This document shows, in pieces, positions 51,091-64,000 of a DNA stretch of 64,000 nt; within the stretch, counting starts at the first letter, position 1; every line of letters starts with the position of its first letter. The position numbers were made by a program, and so were the translations under genes. Source of the stretch: Cinclus cinclus. Its lineage: Eukaryota > Chordata > Aves > Passeriformes > Cinclidae. The notes under the pieces were generated by a model. That model was not told the origin of the DNA. It saw only the letters and a list, made by a program, of their open reading frames with translations, and did not search any database. The stretch is from the NCBI RefSeq assembly GCF_963662255.1, contig NC_085050.1, forward strand, positions 8,861,334-8,925,333, given 5' to 3'.

Positions 51091-52250
51091 CAAGTGTAGA
51101 AGATGAACTTAGCAAAGACCTACCTCGAAGACACCAAAATCTTCGGTCGTCAAAATCCACATCACCAGCCAGTGTTTATACTCTCAGGATGAATTAATGA
51201 GAGCAAAACCAGCTGCTTGACGCTGAATAAACTGCTGCCCAACAGCTGCCCCTATTGTGGGGCCCCTATGGTTTTTTATTGGCACAGAACTTGTTAATCA
51301 GGAATATCACTGTTGGGGAGAAACACGTGTAGCATTTCTCATAGCGCATGGTAAGCTGGACTGAGAGAAAGCGTATTTTGAATTGGTTTAGTTATGTCCA
51401 CGTTACCATTCTGATAGAAGCAAGTAGGAGGAAAGAACCTTAAACCAGTACAAAAATAAGTCCCAGGTTACATTTGGTTGTTATTTGCAATAGTATTTAT
51501 TGTGTGTACGTGTATGCATGTACATCATAACATGTACGACATGGAGTTCCGTGTTTGCACAAGGTTCAGCACAATCACGGGAGATGTCTCTGGCCCAAGT
51601 GCCCAAAGCACAGCAAGTGCAAATCACTACATTCTACTGGTGGAGGCAGAAAAAAAAGAAGACTTCAGACAATGTAATAGAGAGCAGCCTCCTGTGTTAA
51701 CAGGTCTCACAGTAAAATGACTGCAATGAATAATTCCTGTGGAAGAATTTAGAGAAATGAGAACGCAATGAAAGGGAAAGACGGTAAACGTCAAAGCTGA
51801 GACTGTCAATTGATGGTCACCAGCCTCATGGTACAATACAAAACACAAGAGAGGGTATTTCAGCCTTTCCTTAAGACAACAGGTGCAAATTCAAACAACA
51901 TAAGTTGCAATCAAGCACAGGAAAAACTATTTTTCTGTAAGGGTAATCAAACATCGGAAGTGCAGAGTAAGGGCTAAAGACCTGAGTTTTCTCCTAACAT
52001 GAATTATCCTGTGCTTCAATTAAGTTTTTTGAGGTGGAAAGTCATCACCTTGTCACTGTAATTGTTCTAGTAAGAATTATCCAAACTATTAAGAGTAATA
52101 AATGCAAATCAGTCTGTTAGTTTAGGTATTTCTAAAAACATAACTGAATTTTATAGGACTTTATTGCACAGGAGACCCTGTGTGACAGAAAAGGATAAAG
52201 CACTTGTTTATGGTACAGGTCCTTGGCATATTTGCTATTTCATCTAATAC

Positions 52251-52290
52251 TGATTGAATGATTGAATATTGAAATAATATTGAATGATTT
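52251..52290. repeat. Imperfect ATTGAATG tandem tract
   Basis: Repeated ATTGAATG/ATTGAAATA units in about 40 bases; a low-complexity slippage product. Confidence 0.6.
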
Positions 52291-52343
52291 AGGACAATGA
52301 AAAATCTGTGTGGAGGTTGAGGGAATATAATTTTTTGGTTTTT

Positions 52344-52397
52344 ACTTGCACAGAGTTATTCTACAGTTATTCTACTTGCACACAGTTATATTCTATA
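52344..52397. repeat. Nested short tandem duplication
   Basis: The unit ACTTGCACAGAGTTATTCTA is followed by a partial AGTTATTCTAC and then a diverged third copy (CTTGCACACAGTTATATTCT). A local slippage-type duplication. Confidence 0.7.
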
Positions 52398-55300
52398 CCC
52401 TTAAGATGTTGATTTTGCTGTGAAGAAAGTTCCTGCTTTAAAATACCTGCACTTTGTCATTTTATATATTTGAAAGGAAGTGAAAAAAACACATAGGTTT
52501 CATGTTACATTTTCATTATTGTGTTACAGTCAGAGCTAACTGAAGTATTTGGAGAAAGATTGCTTTTGCTGGCTGTCAAAATATTTTGTAAAAGCGTATG
52601 ATGAAGCCCTGGTACTGGAGAAATGTTTGGTTTCCTGCCAATTAATTAGCAAACTATAAGGAAACTCAGCCATCCCATGTTTGCAGATGGGGCAGTGATA
52701 TCCTCAGACTAAGCATCAGGGAATTTAGTTAGCCGCCAAATAGAATCCTTTATAACACAGTTACATTCGAAGTATTGTATTGCTATATTAAAATTAAGCA
52801 TTACTGAAAATTCGATATTAATAGTGCCTTGGATGAAGCCAGCATTCCCCCAGGAAAACACCACTGTCTTAGGGGAAATTTGACCTGCGTAAGTGCTGAG
52901 TAAGAAACCAATCCCACATGTTCTTGGGAATGCCCTTAGATGACTCTTTCCTTTTGTCAGTTCTGAAACGCGGAGGAATTCCTGGGAATTCAGTCAAAGA
53001 AACGGTGCCAAAGAATGAGTCACATCTTAAGCCGTGTTCCCTTCTACCTGGCTTTTCCTGGATTGCCTCTCGAGCGCTGCTACCCGGATTGTTGATAAAG
53101 CAGCTGGTTTGTGCTGTGGCACACTTGTTCTTTTTGGGGTTGGACAATCATGAGGGCTTATTAAGTACTGTATGAACAACAGGTGTGCTCTGCATATTTA
53201 TTTTCCATATTGTACTGGTTTCAGCTTGAAATATAAGGTGAAGTTCACTTTAACTCTTTCTCAGTATAGGGTGAAACAGGATATTAAACCCACGTGGGAA
53301 AACGTTTATCTCGGGTTTTGTTAAAGAACTCCTAACAAAGTTGTTTTGAGTAAATAATTCTGCGCATGTCACAACTTACTATAAAGTCTGAGATGCATCA
53401 TAGAATGCATGAACAAAAGTGATTATATACTGCCTAGAAACAAAAATGAAGTGAAGCTGCTCCTAGGAAAGCAGAAAGAAAATATGGTTAGATTAATGAA
53501 GGATTCGTAAATGTACATATATTTAAAATTTCGTTTTTAAGCATGAGTTGTTTGTTGAGGGGGTAAGAATAATTCCTTTAAATGTAGTAGTTCTGTTTTT
53601 GTAACATTATGAAAATCTTATACATCTTTGTCCTCTCTGTGGACAAGACTATACAACATATTGGGGGTTCTGTAATTTTCTAAATAGTGACTTCTGCTTA
53701 ATTTGTAAGAAATTGTATTCTTTATTTGAGAACTCCAGATGTCATTCAGCCAATCATGTTTGTGGTTTACCCTATGGTGTTAAGTCACCACTAACTGTCC
53801 TGGAGGGTAAATTGTGACATAATGACACTTAAAAAGTGTTAGAATTGCCTTGAGGTGATTTACCTGAACAGAACTACTTAGAATTAGTAGGTGATCCTCA
53901 GGCTGCTGTAGGCTAAAAAAAACCAATAAGTTCACATTTCCTTTGCTGTAGATCATGCAGAGCAAAAGGGGGGAAATAACGTGTAAAGTAATCTGACATA
54001 ATCCCTGCTATGTAAGATGTCACATGAGACCTCTATGTGTATCCAAAAATCTGATTTTTATGCTCAACAACTGAAACGTTGATGCTTTGTGACTCATAGA
54101 TTAACAATAATTATGAGCTGCAGGCATGCTTATACTTCTTCCATGGGTGGGACTAAACATCCTTGATATACATCACTGTATTGGATGTTGTGATGATTTA
54201 ATGTTTGACATGGTTTACTGCTGGAATGACAAACTCACTGAGAAGTTGGCCTGAGGGCTGCCAGGATTCCCGAAACTGGATGAGCTCATTGTTATGACGT
54301 ATGTATGTGACCATCTCCCTGCATTGAGGCTCTGACTTGGAACACAACATTCCTTTTTCAGTCTTGTTTTCCGTTTACACAGATGAAAATATTTCCTTTA
54401 TCTAGGGGAAGGAGAATGGAGTCTATTTATTTCTAATGTAAGATTTTTCCTGCTTTTTTTTAAAAATATTTTTTTTGTAATGGTTTGTACTTTGGAGGAT
54501 GTAAAAACCAAAAGTGTTTTGATGTTTTGATGCAGAGGGAAGAGTCCCAGGGCCCCTGTTCTTAATCACAGTAAGGCTGAAATAACCAGGATGAGCCATA
54601 CAAAGCCATGACATTGGTCAGATACATAGCAGTCCCAACACTTTTCACTAAGAGGTGTTTCTTTCACATTTATATGGACTAAGGTGGTCCAGTCTCATCT
54701 TTATGGGCATTAGTAGATAAGATGGATACACACTTGTATGGATCTCTCACAGGGCCCTCAATCTGTTTGTGTCCATATCAAGGCAACAGCTTTCTGTTAT
54801 GCTCTGTTATTCCTCAGTGCTTTGGGTGTTTGCCGCAGTTCAACATCCTGAGCTTACTGTTTGTGTCCCCCAAAATGTTCAACCATTTCAGGCCCTGCTT
54901 TAGTTTCCCCTGGATAGTCTCACTTTTGCAGTTTCTCTTCTGTCTGCCTATGGCACAGTAATACCAACTCAATCTGACCTTGCAGACTGGAATTTATTGC
55001 AGTGCTGATGCTGTCTCTCTTTTCTTGGTTCTTTAGAAAACCCTATCATGATGTCACTGATTTTTGAGCTGTGATTCTATTTACGAGAATGTAAAAAACT
55101 CTCTGGTGCATGTAAGCGATCAACAAGTGAAGGCTGTTTCCTTATTCACAGGCTTAGATTACTTCACTCCCACTGAGAAGCAAGTAACTACTTTGAGCTC
55201 GTTCTGGATAAAACCTTGGGGTTTGCCCATGTTTATTTATTCTGGCTGAGCAGTGCAGGATATGTTGTCTTGTAGTTGTCATAGGATATCTTTTCCTAAA

Positions 55301-58300
55301 TCTGATAATTTGAAATACTGCAGACAATTTTTTTCTGTGTTGCAGGAAACACTTTCCTAAAAATATGTTCCATATTGCAGACTTTTTGCAGATTTTATAT
55401 ATACTGAATGGATTTCTGCTTTGGTTTGTATAGAGTGATGTGAATTTTCTGGTTTCTGTTATTCACCTTTTCTCAAAGGCCAGCCAATTTTAAAGCTAAA
55501 CTGAGGGGGAAAAATAAAATTACTGCCTGAATAAGTACTTGGCATTCACTTGTAAGACTGGAAACAAAAGGTTTGCAGGTAAAAACCTAGTTGTTTGCAG
55601 ATTTGCTTGATATTTAAATGTTGTTTAATGAAACTTTCTAAAGTGGTGTCCATGATGTTTCTGATCAAGACCATTCATTCTAACTAGAACAAAACCAGTT
55701 TCAACATTTTTAATCTTAGCCTTTTCTTTTTAGCAAACAAACCTGTAGAGTTTGGTTAGATAAATTTCTGATTTAAATGCCTTATTTTTAACATTTGTTT
55801 TAAAGGATGATGGGGAAAGATGATTTCTTAAGACTATTGGGAACCTCAAAAGAAATTCAAAGAATTCAGTAAGAATTCAATTCTACTAGAATTCTGAATT
55901 AGGAAAAAGAAACATTGGCTGCTTCCTAGAATGTCCTTTGCACTAGGTGGTGAAATCGTTTCTGAACTATAATATAGAAGAGTGTTGGGAAGAATTAAGT
56001 AACTACAACAAGAAAGTGGAAGTGTCCTTACCACGCCATTCACTCATTGACAGAAATAGCAACATTTCCTAAAATTCTGATTAGTGTCCAGTTCAGAGGA
56101 AAGAAACAGCCCAGTATGTTCCTCTGGAGCTCAATCTGTAAAGCAGGAAATCCATCAATCATCCTGGCAGGAAAAGGAAAAGCAGTTTTCAGCAGAGTTT
56201 TAAATTCAAATCATTAATGTAGTGTTTTGCAAACTGAAGTGAAGAACTAATGCTGTGTAGATACCAGCTACTGAAAAATTCAGCTCTTGTTCAAATGTGC
56301 TTTTGTTATAAGCCAGAGGAAGCATATTCTCAGCCGTAGATTGTGCTTGAAGCAGACAAGCATTTTGACATTTTCTGGTCTCAAACAGAATTAATGGATC
56401 ATGGAAAAATAGTATTTCTGAGGAGCCTGCATGCCAGTACCTTCTCAGCCTTAGCACAATAAATTAGTCTAAAGTGTACATGCAAGTAGGTATGGATTGT
56501 AGAAGATAAAATCAGGAAACTATAAGAAAAAATAACGTATTTCTTGGAAGTGATAATTCCTAAAAGAAAAGCCACAGTAGCTGTTTTCATGGCTGAATAT
56601 GTCTGAGCTACCTGGAGGCACAGGAACTTACACTCATGAATGTAATGTTTTTCTCAATTAATTATGATTTTTTTTCCAATTAATGATATTAAATTAATGT
56701 AATATGTTATGATTATTGGTGGGTTAATGTACATTTAAAGGTAGGTCGCTCTTTGGCGAAATCTTTACTATCTTCTTGCCCTAAGCTGTAAAGGAAATAC
56801 TACAGGGGATTCTAGATGTATGGTCTTCATTAAAGTTTCTGATGAGAGCTACTGATATATTTAACAGAACAAATGGAGAGACCACCATCTAATGGAGTGA
56901 GTTTAAGAATTGATTGACACTGACTTCTGCTGTCTCTTCCCTTGAGTTTGCTGCTTGACTTGAGTAAATTTTGTAACAGCCTAATTTGCTTTCCCATTTG
57001 AATCTTCCAGTACTGACAATAGGGACATTGCTGTGAATGGCTTAAAGGCAAAAAGGCTGCAGAATATTAAGTATTTGGTCTATGGAATAAAGATCATATC
57101 AGTCTGTGCTTAACCTTACTTAATTTTTAGAGAAAACCTCAAAGATTGGACTTCAAAGTGGTTTAACAGAATGACCCATTATGACCATTTATTTGACACA
57201 CCTGTCTGTTTGGAAGCCAGCTCTGAATTGTGTTAGACCTTGCATAAAAAAATAAGCAATGTTCTCTACATACTGTAAAACTGTAATACTCTACATACTG
57301 GCTCATTTGGGGGCTAGTAAGTCAGACTTAGTACGGTTATGACATTCCAGTTTCAGGGTGTACAGACACATAGACACCTTTAAAAAAAGGACTGTTTTCA
57401 GAAACAGTGGGTTTGAACTTCAAGGATTTCCATCAAACCCACAATTTTCATGTAACCAACTTTGAAAATATTCCTTTTCTCTGAGAGCAGATTATAATAT
57501 TGCCATAATGTTGTATTTACTGAAATTGCACCTTTTAAAAATGTAGAGGTGCTGTTACAAGAGAAGATTTGGAAGGCGAGTGTTTTTGTTGGATCCTCTG
57601 CTGTATCTGGAAAAAGAGCAAAGAGCTTTTGAGATCATCTCTAGTTCCTCAGATTAGTTGGTCTGTCTCTCATTACAAGCTTTGCTTCCATTATATCTGT
57701 ATATCACATTTGCACCATCACTACTGGGACTTAGAGATAAAGCAACTCCTTGTAGTATTTTTTTTAATCAGATTTCTGAGGTGATGGTGGCCATTAGCTG
57801 ACCCAACAGCTTTTTAAAAAACCGAAACATAATCACCCCCATCTCCTATTTCCTGTGAGCTATGCAGGAAGTGTTTCAGAATGAAAGAAAAGCTATGAAT
57901 TTGCCAGATAATGAATCCAAATCTTGGTTCGTGGTTCTTTCCTGTAGGCAAAATTATGGGTTTCTTGTAAACTTAAAGGAAGTGAAGTGAAGGAGTTCAC
58001 TTGTGTGATAGTGAGAGTAGCCAAATGATTGATCAGCTGAGAAGAAAGCTGTGCTTTGGGCATGATTTCTTTCCAGAGGTACTAGAGGAGTGTGATGGGC
58101 GGATCCTTCCTGGCAGGTAGGACTCCTCCAGCAGGGTGGGGGAGAGAATCAGAGGGGAAAATGCGAGAAAAACCTGTGTGCTGAGGTAAGGAGAGTTTAG
58201 TAACAGAGAAAAGAAAAAGAAACCAAACAAGCGATGAGAAGGCGTCACCCACCACCTCCCAGCAGCAGCCGATGGCCAGCCAGCCTCTGAGTAATGGTTT

Positions 58301-60197
58301 GTTTTGACACACCAGCACCACCCCCAGTTCTACTGCCGAGCACGACGTTCAATAGCACGGAAAATCTCTGAGGTCACTGGGAGCAGCTGTCCTGGCCCTG
58401 GGCTCTCCCTGCTGCCCACCCCAGCCTTGTCCTGGGGGGCAGAGAGAGAAGCAAAGGAGCCCTTGGGGCTGTGCAAGCACTGCTCAGTAATAGCTGGAAC
58501 ACTGCTCTGTTATCACCACCACTGCTTTGGGCTCAGATCTAAAACACAGCATTGTTTGGGCTGCTGTCGCTAAAATTAGCTCCATCCCAACCACACGGGG
58601 TACACCAAGTGTTACCCCAAAAGAAGCGGGGGGGAGAAGACACCGATATTTTGTAGCATTTACACTGTTCTTGCAATTTTCATTCAGTAGAATGAAATCA
58701 GGCAAGAATTCTTTTTCCTGTGTTTTGGAATGAGGAGACCTGAAGCAATGAGATACCAAGAGGTTTGTTCAAAGTTGCCTGTAATATCAAAAATTATGAG
58801 CTGAAGAAGCACAGAATCCTTGAGCTAAAAATGCTGAAAATACTTTGGAAAAGAAGAGGCAGTTTTCCAGATGTAATGTCCGATAATAATAGTGTCAGAA
58901 TTTGTTAATGACTCCTGCTAATAGAGAAAATGGTGTTTAGAATAGTCAGAAAACAAAATTTGTCTCTTTCCTGGGTTTACCCATGGATTAATGTCAATCT
59001 ATACTAAAAGATTACATGTGAAAGACATTTTCCAGCCTCTCCTTTTCACATCTTTATTAATAACATCTCCAACCTCAGCAATATTCTCAGATGTACATTT
59101 CCTGCAGAGCAGGAGATATAAGCCAAATGGAACAAGTCTTTGCCAGAGCAGCACCTTGAAAATTTCCTTACATAACATACATAACAGCTAGAGGATGGCT
59201 ATGCCACAAGGGAACTGTGATGCCTGTCATGTCAGATTTTCTGTAGCTCTGACAGAGCGCATGACATTCAAAGTGCTATTATCCCCAGGGTGATCCCTCT
59301 GTATTTATTCCTGCAGCAGCCTACGCAAGGGATTTCTACCCAAGAGGGCTCTAATTCCCTCGGGCAGAGGCAAATGGAATTGAGACTCTTCCTGTGCATT
59401 GTGAGAGAGCCATGGTGATAAAGGGGCTTTCCTGGCTGCTCTGTGTGGGAAGCAGTTTGAGAATCTTGTGCTCTGTTGGAAAGAGGAGATGCTTCTGCAT
59501 GGGTCAGAGGAGAGCTGTCCCTGCTTGTTGTGCTGCTGTTTCAGTCTGGAACTGGTCAGTGCTCCAAGGAATTTCGTGAGCTGTTCCTCACTAATGCACA
59601 GATGCTGGAAACCTTGTCAGAGGAGTCAGCCTGGTGCTGATTTGGTCCATTTCTGTCATGCTGTGGATTTAGTCTTACAAAGAAACTTAGTCTTTGGGGT
59701 CCATGAGGGCAGATAATGGGGAAGGGCCCTCCTCTCTGCTCCTATCCCTGTGCACACAGGCTTTTCCATGTATAGAAATGGATGATGTCCTTAATTCTGC
59801 TCGGCCCTCTGACAGTGTCAGTCTTGCATTGACTGTGCCCCTATGGCTTGTCCACAGACTGGATAGGTTTAGCTAAATACAACATGAGATGTCATAGAAT
59901 GGGGAAGTGATACCTTTTTTCAAAGTGTAGTATGCTCAATAGGATGCTAAGTGGCAAAATTGTATTATTACTGTTACTTCTGAAGGGTGATACTAAGTAA
60001 TTTGAATAAATGTCTGCCGTTTATGGTCCTTGATTTCGAAGTTGTGCGAGGTGTGTCCTTCATTGTTCCAGCATGTGCCTCACTGCTTTTAAAGCAACAT
60101 GATGTCATTTGATTTTGGCAGGAGATGGAAAGATATGTGTGTGTAGCAACTGGTATGGAGGCAAACAAGGAAATTACCTGCACCATGTGTGTTTGTT

Positions 60198-60442
60198 GAA
60201 AGTTGTGCCAGGGAAAGCTTAGGCTGGATGCTAGGAAAAATTCTTCACCATAAGGTTTATCAAGCACTTCAACAGGCTGCCCAGTGCAGTGGTGAAATCA
60301 GCATCTCTGGAGGTATTTAAAAGATGTGTAGCTGTGGCACTTGGGGATGTGATTTAGTGATGGACTTGGCAATGTTGGGTTAACAGTTGGACTCAATGAT
60401 CTTAAAGGTCTTTTCCAACCTAAACAATTGCATGGTTCTATA
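60198..60442 (+). mobile_element. CR1 LINE 3' fragment, sense orientation
   Basis: Shows 'ggctggatgctaggaaaaat', 'cttcaacaggctgcccagtg', 'gcatctctggaggtatttaa', 'gtggcacttgggg' and 'tgatcttaaaggtcttttcc' in CR1 order, ending in a degraded terminus near 'ttgcatggttctat'. It is related to the 3745-4060 copy (same subfamily-like text) and 5'-truncated. Confidence 0.9.
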
Positions 60443-61663
60443 TCTACTCTTGACTGGTGGTGATCCAAAGTGTAATGTTGGTTAACATGCAGAAATCATC
60501 CTGCTGCTTACATGAAACAAACTGTTCAAAAATATTGTTTTGCTGTATTTTTGCTCCTTCACTGAAGCAGAGAAAATCACCCAGCAACACTGTGGAAGCT
60601 TGTAGTGATGGGCGTCATAACAAACATGGTTGAGAATGGGCCCCCTTCACACATGTTTTCCCTGTGGAATCAGACTGGCAGATTATCCTGTTTCCCAGAT
60701 CATGTGATGCAGTATCCAGCGTAAAAATCGTAGGCATGCACAGCCAGCCTTAGGTTCACATCCTAGTATCTATACAAGGAGCTTTTAACTTTCTGTATTT
60801 CAAGCAGCATTGCATATGTAACTTGCCATGGGTGAACCAAGCAGCTCTGCAGCTGCTTTTAGTTCAGACCAGCAGCCTTGGTCTGTGCCTGAGCACCACT
60901 GGGATCCTGGGACAGTGGCCAGGGACCTTGTTGACCCTGACCTTGCCTCAGTGCTCCTCACCTTCCTCCCTAGGGGCTCATCTAGGAAATACCCAGTTGT
61001 TGGCTGTACCTGATTCCTGCTCGGGGAGCTGCTCTGTGCTTCTGGAATGACTCTTGTGGGACCATGGCTTTCATGGGTAAGGATGCTGCCCCTGCCTGCC
61101 TTGCTGTCCCCCTTGTTTTGTTAAGGTATCCAAAATAACAGAAATACTGCTTTGTATCCTCCAGATTTCTGTGTTAATAGCCTGAAGTACATAACAGATG
61201 CCCTGGCACATGGGTTTTGGCATAAATCTCCTCTTCCCACCACTCTCTTCCTTCATAGGAGGCTGCTAGTGAGACTAGCTAGAAGAGCAAAAACCTTAGC
61301 CAAGTCCTGTGCACATTGTCTGACCATTGAGCAAGTAGTCCCCTTATTGTTCTCTTGAAGATGTAGCTGTTTTACCCTGAAAAGACACCCATTAACCCAT
61401 TAACATTAACCCATGCTCATTAACACACTGGTTAGCAGAGATTGGATTGCAGGATACAAGCTTCATAATTAAATAAATCCTCAAATCTCCATAAGCAGCC
61501 TGCTCTTCACGGTGTTTGAGCTGCTGCTAAAAGCACAGAATAACAACAAGGATCTTAGGTCATTAGCTCTATTTTATTTTTTTATTTTCCCCAAGAAAAG
61601 CTGGGGTTATTCTACTTGCCATGTACCTGCTCTTGTTTTTTTTTTGTTTTTTTTTTTTTGGTT

Positions 61664-61701
<38 letters not shown>

Positions 61702-64000
61702 TTGTTGTTGTTGTTTAAAGTCTGCATGCTGGAATGTGCTTGAAAGAAGTAAAAGTTGAAATTTTACCATAGGCTTGAAAATGGTTAGCCTGTACATATT
61801 GAAAGGTTCAGCAACATTTATCACTGTCACTCTTCAGGTGTTTCCACTTAAAATTCTAAGAGGTGGTGTCAAACATCAACAAGCTTATGTCAGGAGGTCA
61901 GAATATTTGCAGTGACATCCTGCCGTGTGCAGATCCTGGCATAAATGATGCCAGGCCCCCTTAGCAGACCTCTGTGAAGAACATCTCCACTTGGATGAAT
62001 GCTTGACTTAAATATTCATCTCTGGGCCATATTACTGTTTAGTTGAGTATCTCTTCTTGTTTGATGTTGATTTACAGACAACAGGCCATTTAATGGCACA
62101 ACACTTCCTAGACACCTCCTGGGAAAATGAGGCATGTTAGAGCTGTAGAATGTGGCATTGATTTCTTTCAGTTTGCATAATTCTGAAGTTTGTTTCTGGT
62201 TGTATTTAATAAGGCACAGTGAGTATTCAAGTCTATGTGCCAAACAAGCAAAAGCAGAAGTTGGAGCACTGCAGTTTGCACTATCAGGGTTCAGGGTTCA
62301 GTGCTCAGGACTGTCACGTTTTTTGCTCTGGAGGTCCCCAGTGCATTCCTTGATGTGTCACCCAGGAAAGTGGCTGTCATGGCTGTACTTGGGACTTTCT
62401 GACATTTTCTTGCCACCAACAGAAATCTGACTGAATCTGGACTTAACCATGTTAGTGCAACTGTAGGAAAATTTCTGAGAACATTTTACTATGGGTAAGG
62501 GCAGAGTCTGAAACTGAGACTTTGTCACAAACTCGTGAAAATCTATAGGATACAGTTTGTGTGCCTTTCCCCTGTGTGTGACACTGCAAACCAAGAGGAG
62601 TGGTTCCCCTGAGTGCTGTGCATGACTCTGCACTTATGTGATTGCTTTACTGTGTGAGATGGCTGGGCATGTAAAAATAGCTCTGCTTACTCAGATGCAC
62701 CTGATGCCTGCAGAAAAATACCGCTGGATGGTAAAGCTGAAACACCTTGTGCTTCTTTCCCATAGCCAAAAAAAACAGAAAGCAAGATTTAAAAAATGGG
62801 GAGATAATTTACAGTTAATTTTTTCAGCATTTTTTCCAGCATTTTTTTTTTGTCTTTCCATTTCATGGGTTCAGTTATCTTTTAGGGTATAGAGAAATCA
62901 TTAATTTCTTATTCCTTTGCCAGGGTGATGCCAGTCCTACATTTCTATAACTTGGGATCTTTGTGAAAACAAGTTCTTAATTTGTATCCCCTTTATCTGC
63001 CCATCTGAGATAACTTTTTTAGGCACTGACATGCACACTGGGGTCACTGCAAGGAGCAGAAGTTCTTGCTGCTTCAGTGTGTAATTTCCATATAAATACA
63101 GATTTTTCCTGAAGGCTGATTACAAGGCTTTCAAAACCCAAAAAACTTTTCATATAAGAATTCTGGAGTAAGGATTTTTCTCACCTGGTATTATAAAATG
63201 TTATGTAGACATAGAACTTATATTGCATATCATAGGAGTTGTTTATATGTTGTTAGTTCACACTTGTGTGCATGTGTAGACACACACAGAGCCAATGCTG
63301 TACAGGCTTGGCAAATAGAGTACCCCTAGATTATAAAGTGACAAATTACATTTGAGTCCCTCACTCTGTTTAGAGCAGTAATGAGGTTTTTTTGGTTACT
63401 CTGGATCCTTGATTATTGAGCTGGGGCTGTGGGGTTTATTTTGTGTGTCTCAATTCAAGCTAAGGCAGTGCTGATAATGATCTAATCTTGTTTGAAACAG
63501 TCTTACCAAAAGATGATGGATTGCACCCACTTACTTCAGAAATCCTGTGAGTCACAGCATCAGAGAGAAACTGAAACTGAAATCACTCCTCTAGTTAATC
63601 TATTTTTTTATCAGTTTTTATTCTAGCAGTACCCAGATAGTTGACTGACAGGTCAGGGCTCCAGATGCTCTTGGCATGTTACCCAGGCATCATAGCTCAA
63701 AGTTCTAACACCACATGGCCAAGATAAAAAGCTGACGCTATGATCAGTTTCATCTTTTGTTTATGTTTCTCCATTAAAAAATCTCAAACAAAAACCTCAC
63801 CCAAGTAAAATAAAACAAGAAGTAGAGGAAGGTTACTACAGTGGTCAGCAGGAAAATAAGCAGTGAAAAATCTTCAAAGTAAATTCGTGACAAGTAAGCA
63901 GCCCTGTGGGGTCTATTTAGTTTCAGTCAACAGGATTTTAATATTTACAGAAGCATTGCTGTAGTGGTTCTTAGTGGAGAAAAGTTCTCAGTGGGCTTCA
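60443..64000. other. Intergenic or intronic, no gene recognised
   Basis: Contains a very long T tract and otherwise AT-rich unique-looking sequence. The frames at 60823-61050 and 62152-62430 have no recognisable domain. If SH3BP2 has a far-upstream first exon, this could be its first intron, but nothing in the sequence shows that. Confidence 0.45.
61635..61718. repeat. Long poly-T tract with (GTT)5
   Basis: T10, G, T13, GGTTG, then about 36 uninterrupted T (61665-61700), then five GTT units. Read on the minus strand this is an A-rich tail preceded by an AAC repeat. No known retroelement body is recognisable upstream on that strand. Homopolymers of this length are error-prone in assemblies. 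Confidence 0.9.

Larger units (their letters stand above)
51091..60197. other. Upstream of TNIP2, no gene recognised
   Basis: AT-rich sequence where mammalian synteny predicts SH3BP2 on the plus strand further on. I looked for its PH-domain N-terminal exon and saw nothing convincing; a non-coding first exon would not be recognisable. A small cluster of kappaB-like and AP-1 motifs at 52.87-53.02 kb is described in the findings. Short low-complexity repeats occur near 52.25-52.40 kb and 57.27-57.30 kb. The 58.1-58.6 kb part is locally GC-richer without an identifiable gene. Confidence 0.5.

Noticed and set aside
49802..51106. 434-codon plus-strand frame across the CpG island, and a 226-codon minus-strand frame at 50480-51160
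   Set aside because: They overlap or adjoin TNIP2 exon 1 in the wrong frame or strand, are rich in Arg/Ala/Gly/Pro as any frame in such GC-rich DNA would be, and have no domain. Lack of stops is explained by base composition.
53210..53235. 'tgtactggtttcagct', like the start of another passerine LTR; also 'tgtactggtttgggg' at 35273
   Set aside because: Only about 15 bases match and the following sequence diverges, with no opposite terminus or duplication found.
58808..58860. 'cacagaatccttgagctaaaaa', like an inverted CR1 end
   Set aside because: After the first dozen bases the resemblance fades; not enough to call an element.
51091..64000. SH3BP2 coding exons
   Set aside because: Expected from synteny, but no stretch encoding its N-terminal PH domain could be found; absence here only means the gene starts further on or has a non-coding first exon.

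Overview
This is a window of vertebrate nuclear DNA, almost certainly from a songbird. The evidence is intron-split genes, a GC-rich CpG-island promoter, several CR1 LINE 3' ends (the dominant avian retrotransposon), and one solo LTR of a type I associate with passerine genomes. It carries two recognisable protein-coding genes arranged tail to tail. They match human 4p16.3 gene order as I know it (FAM193A plus strand, TNIP2 minus strand).

Layout. Positions 1-836 are the last intron of FAM193A on the plus strand. Its final coding exon is 837-930, followed by a 3' UTR that may end near 1690. Positions ~1.7-43.1 kb hold no gene I can recognise. They contain CR1 fragments in both orientations, an ancient CR1 remnant with a second high-identity copy of part of it 3.3 kb away, one solo LTR, microsatellites and poly-T tracts. 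TNIP2 (ABIN-2) occupies 43.08-50.4 kb on the minus strand. All six coding exons can be placed, every junction is in phase 0, and they assemble into an intact 487-residue reading frame from the better start codon. Its first exon lies in a CpG island of about 1.35 kb (49.74-51.09 kb). Positions 51.1-64 kb are upstream of TNIP2. The next gene in mammals is SH3BP2 (plus strand), but I could not identify any of its coding exons here.

Biology. TNIP2 encodes a coiled-coil ubiquitin-binding adaptor of the A20/NF-kappaB/TPL2 pathway. FAM193A is a poorly characterised conserved protein reported to support p53 activity. There is no evidence that the two act together; they are ordinary syntenic neighbours. 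I found no operon, CRISPR array, toxin or novel multi-gene system. The most interesting points are the unusually long FAM193A-TNIP2 gap, a few unexplained exon-like islands in it, two weak TNIP2 splice donors, the copied CR1 segment, and a perfect intronic hairpin. Most open reading frames above 60 codons in this window are chance frames or antisense shadows.
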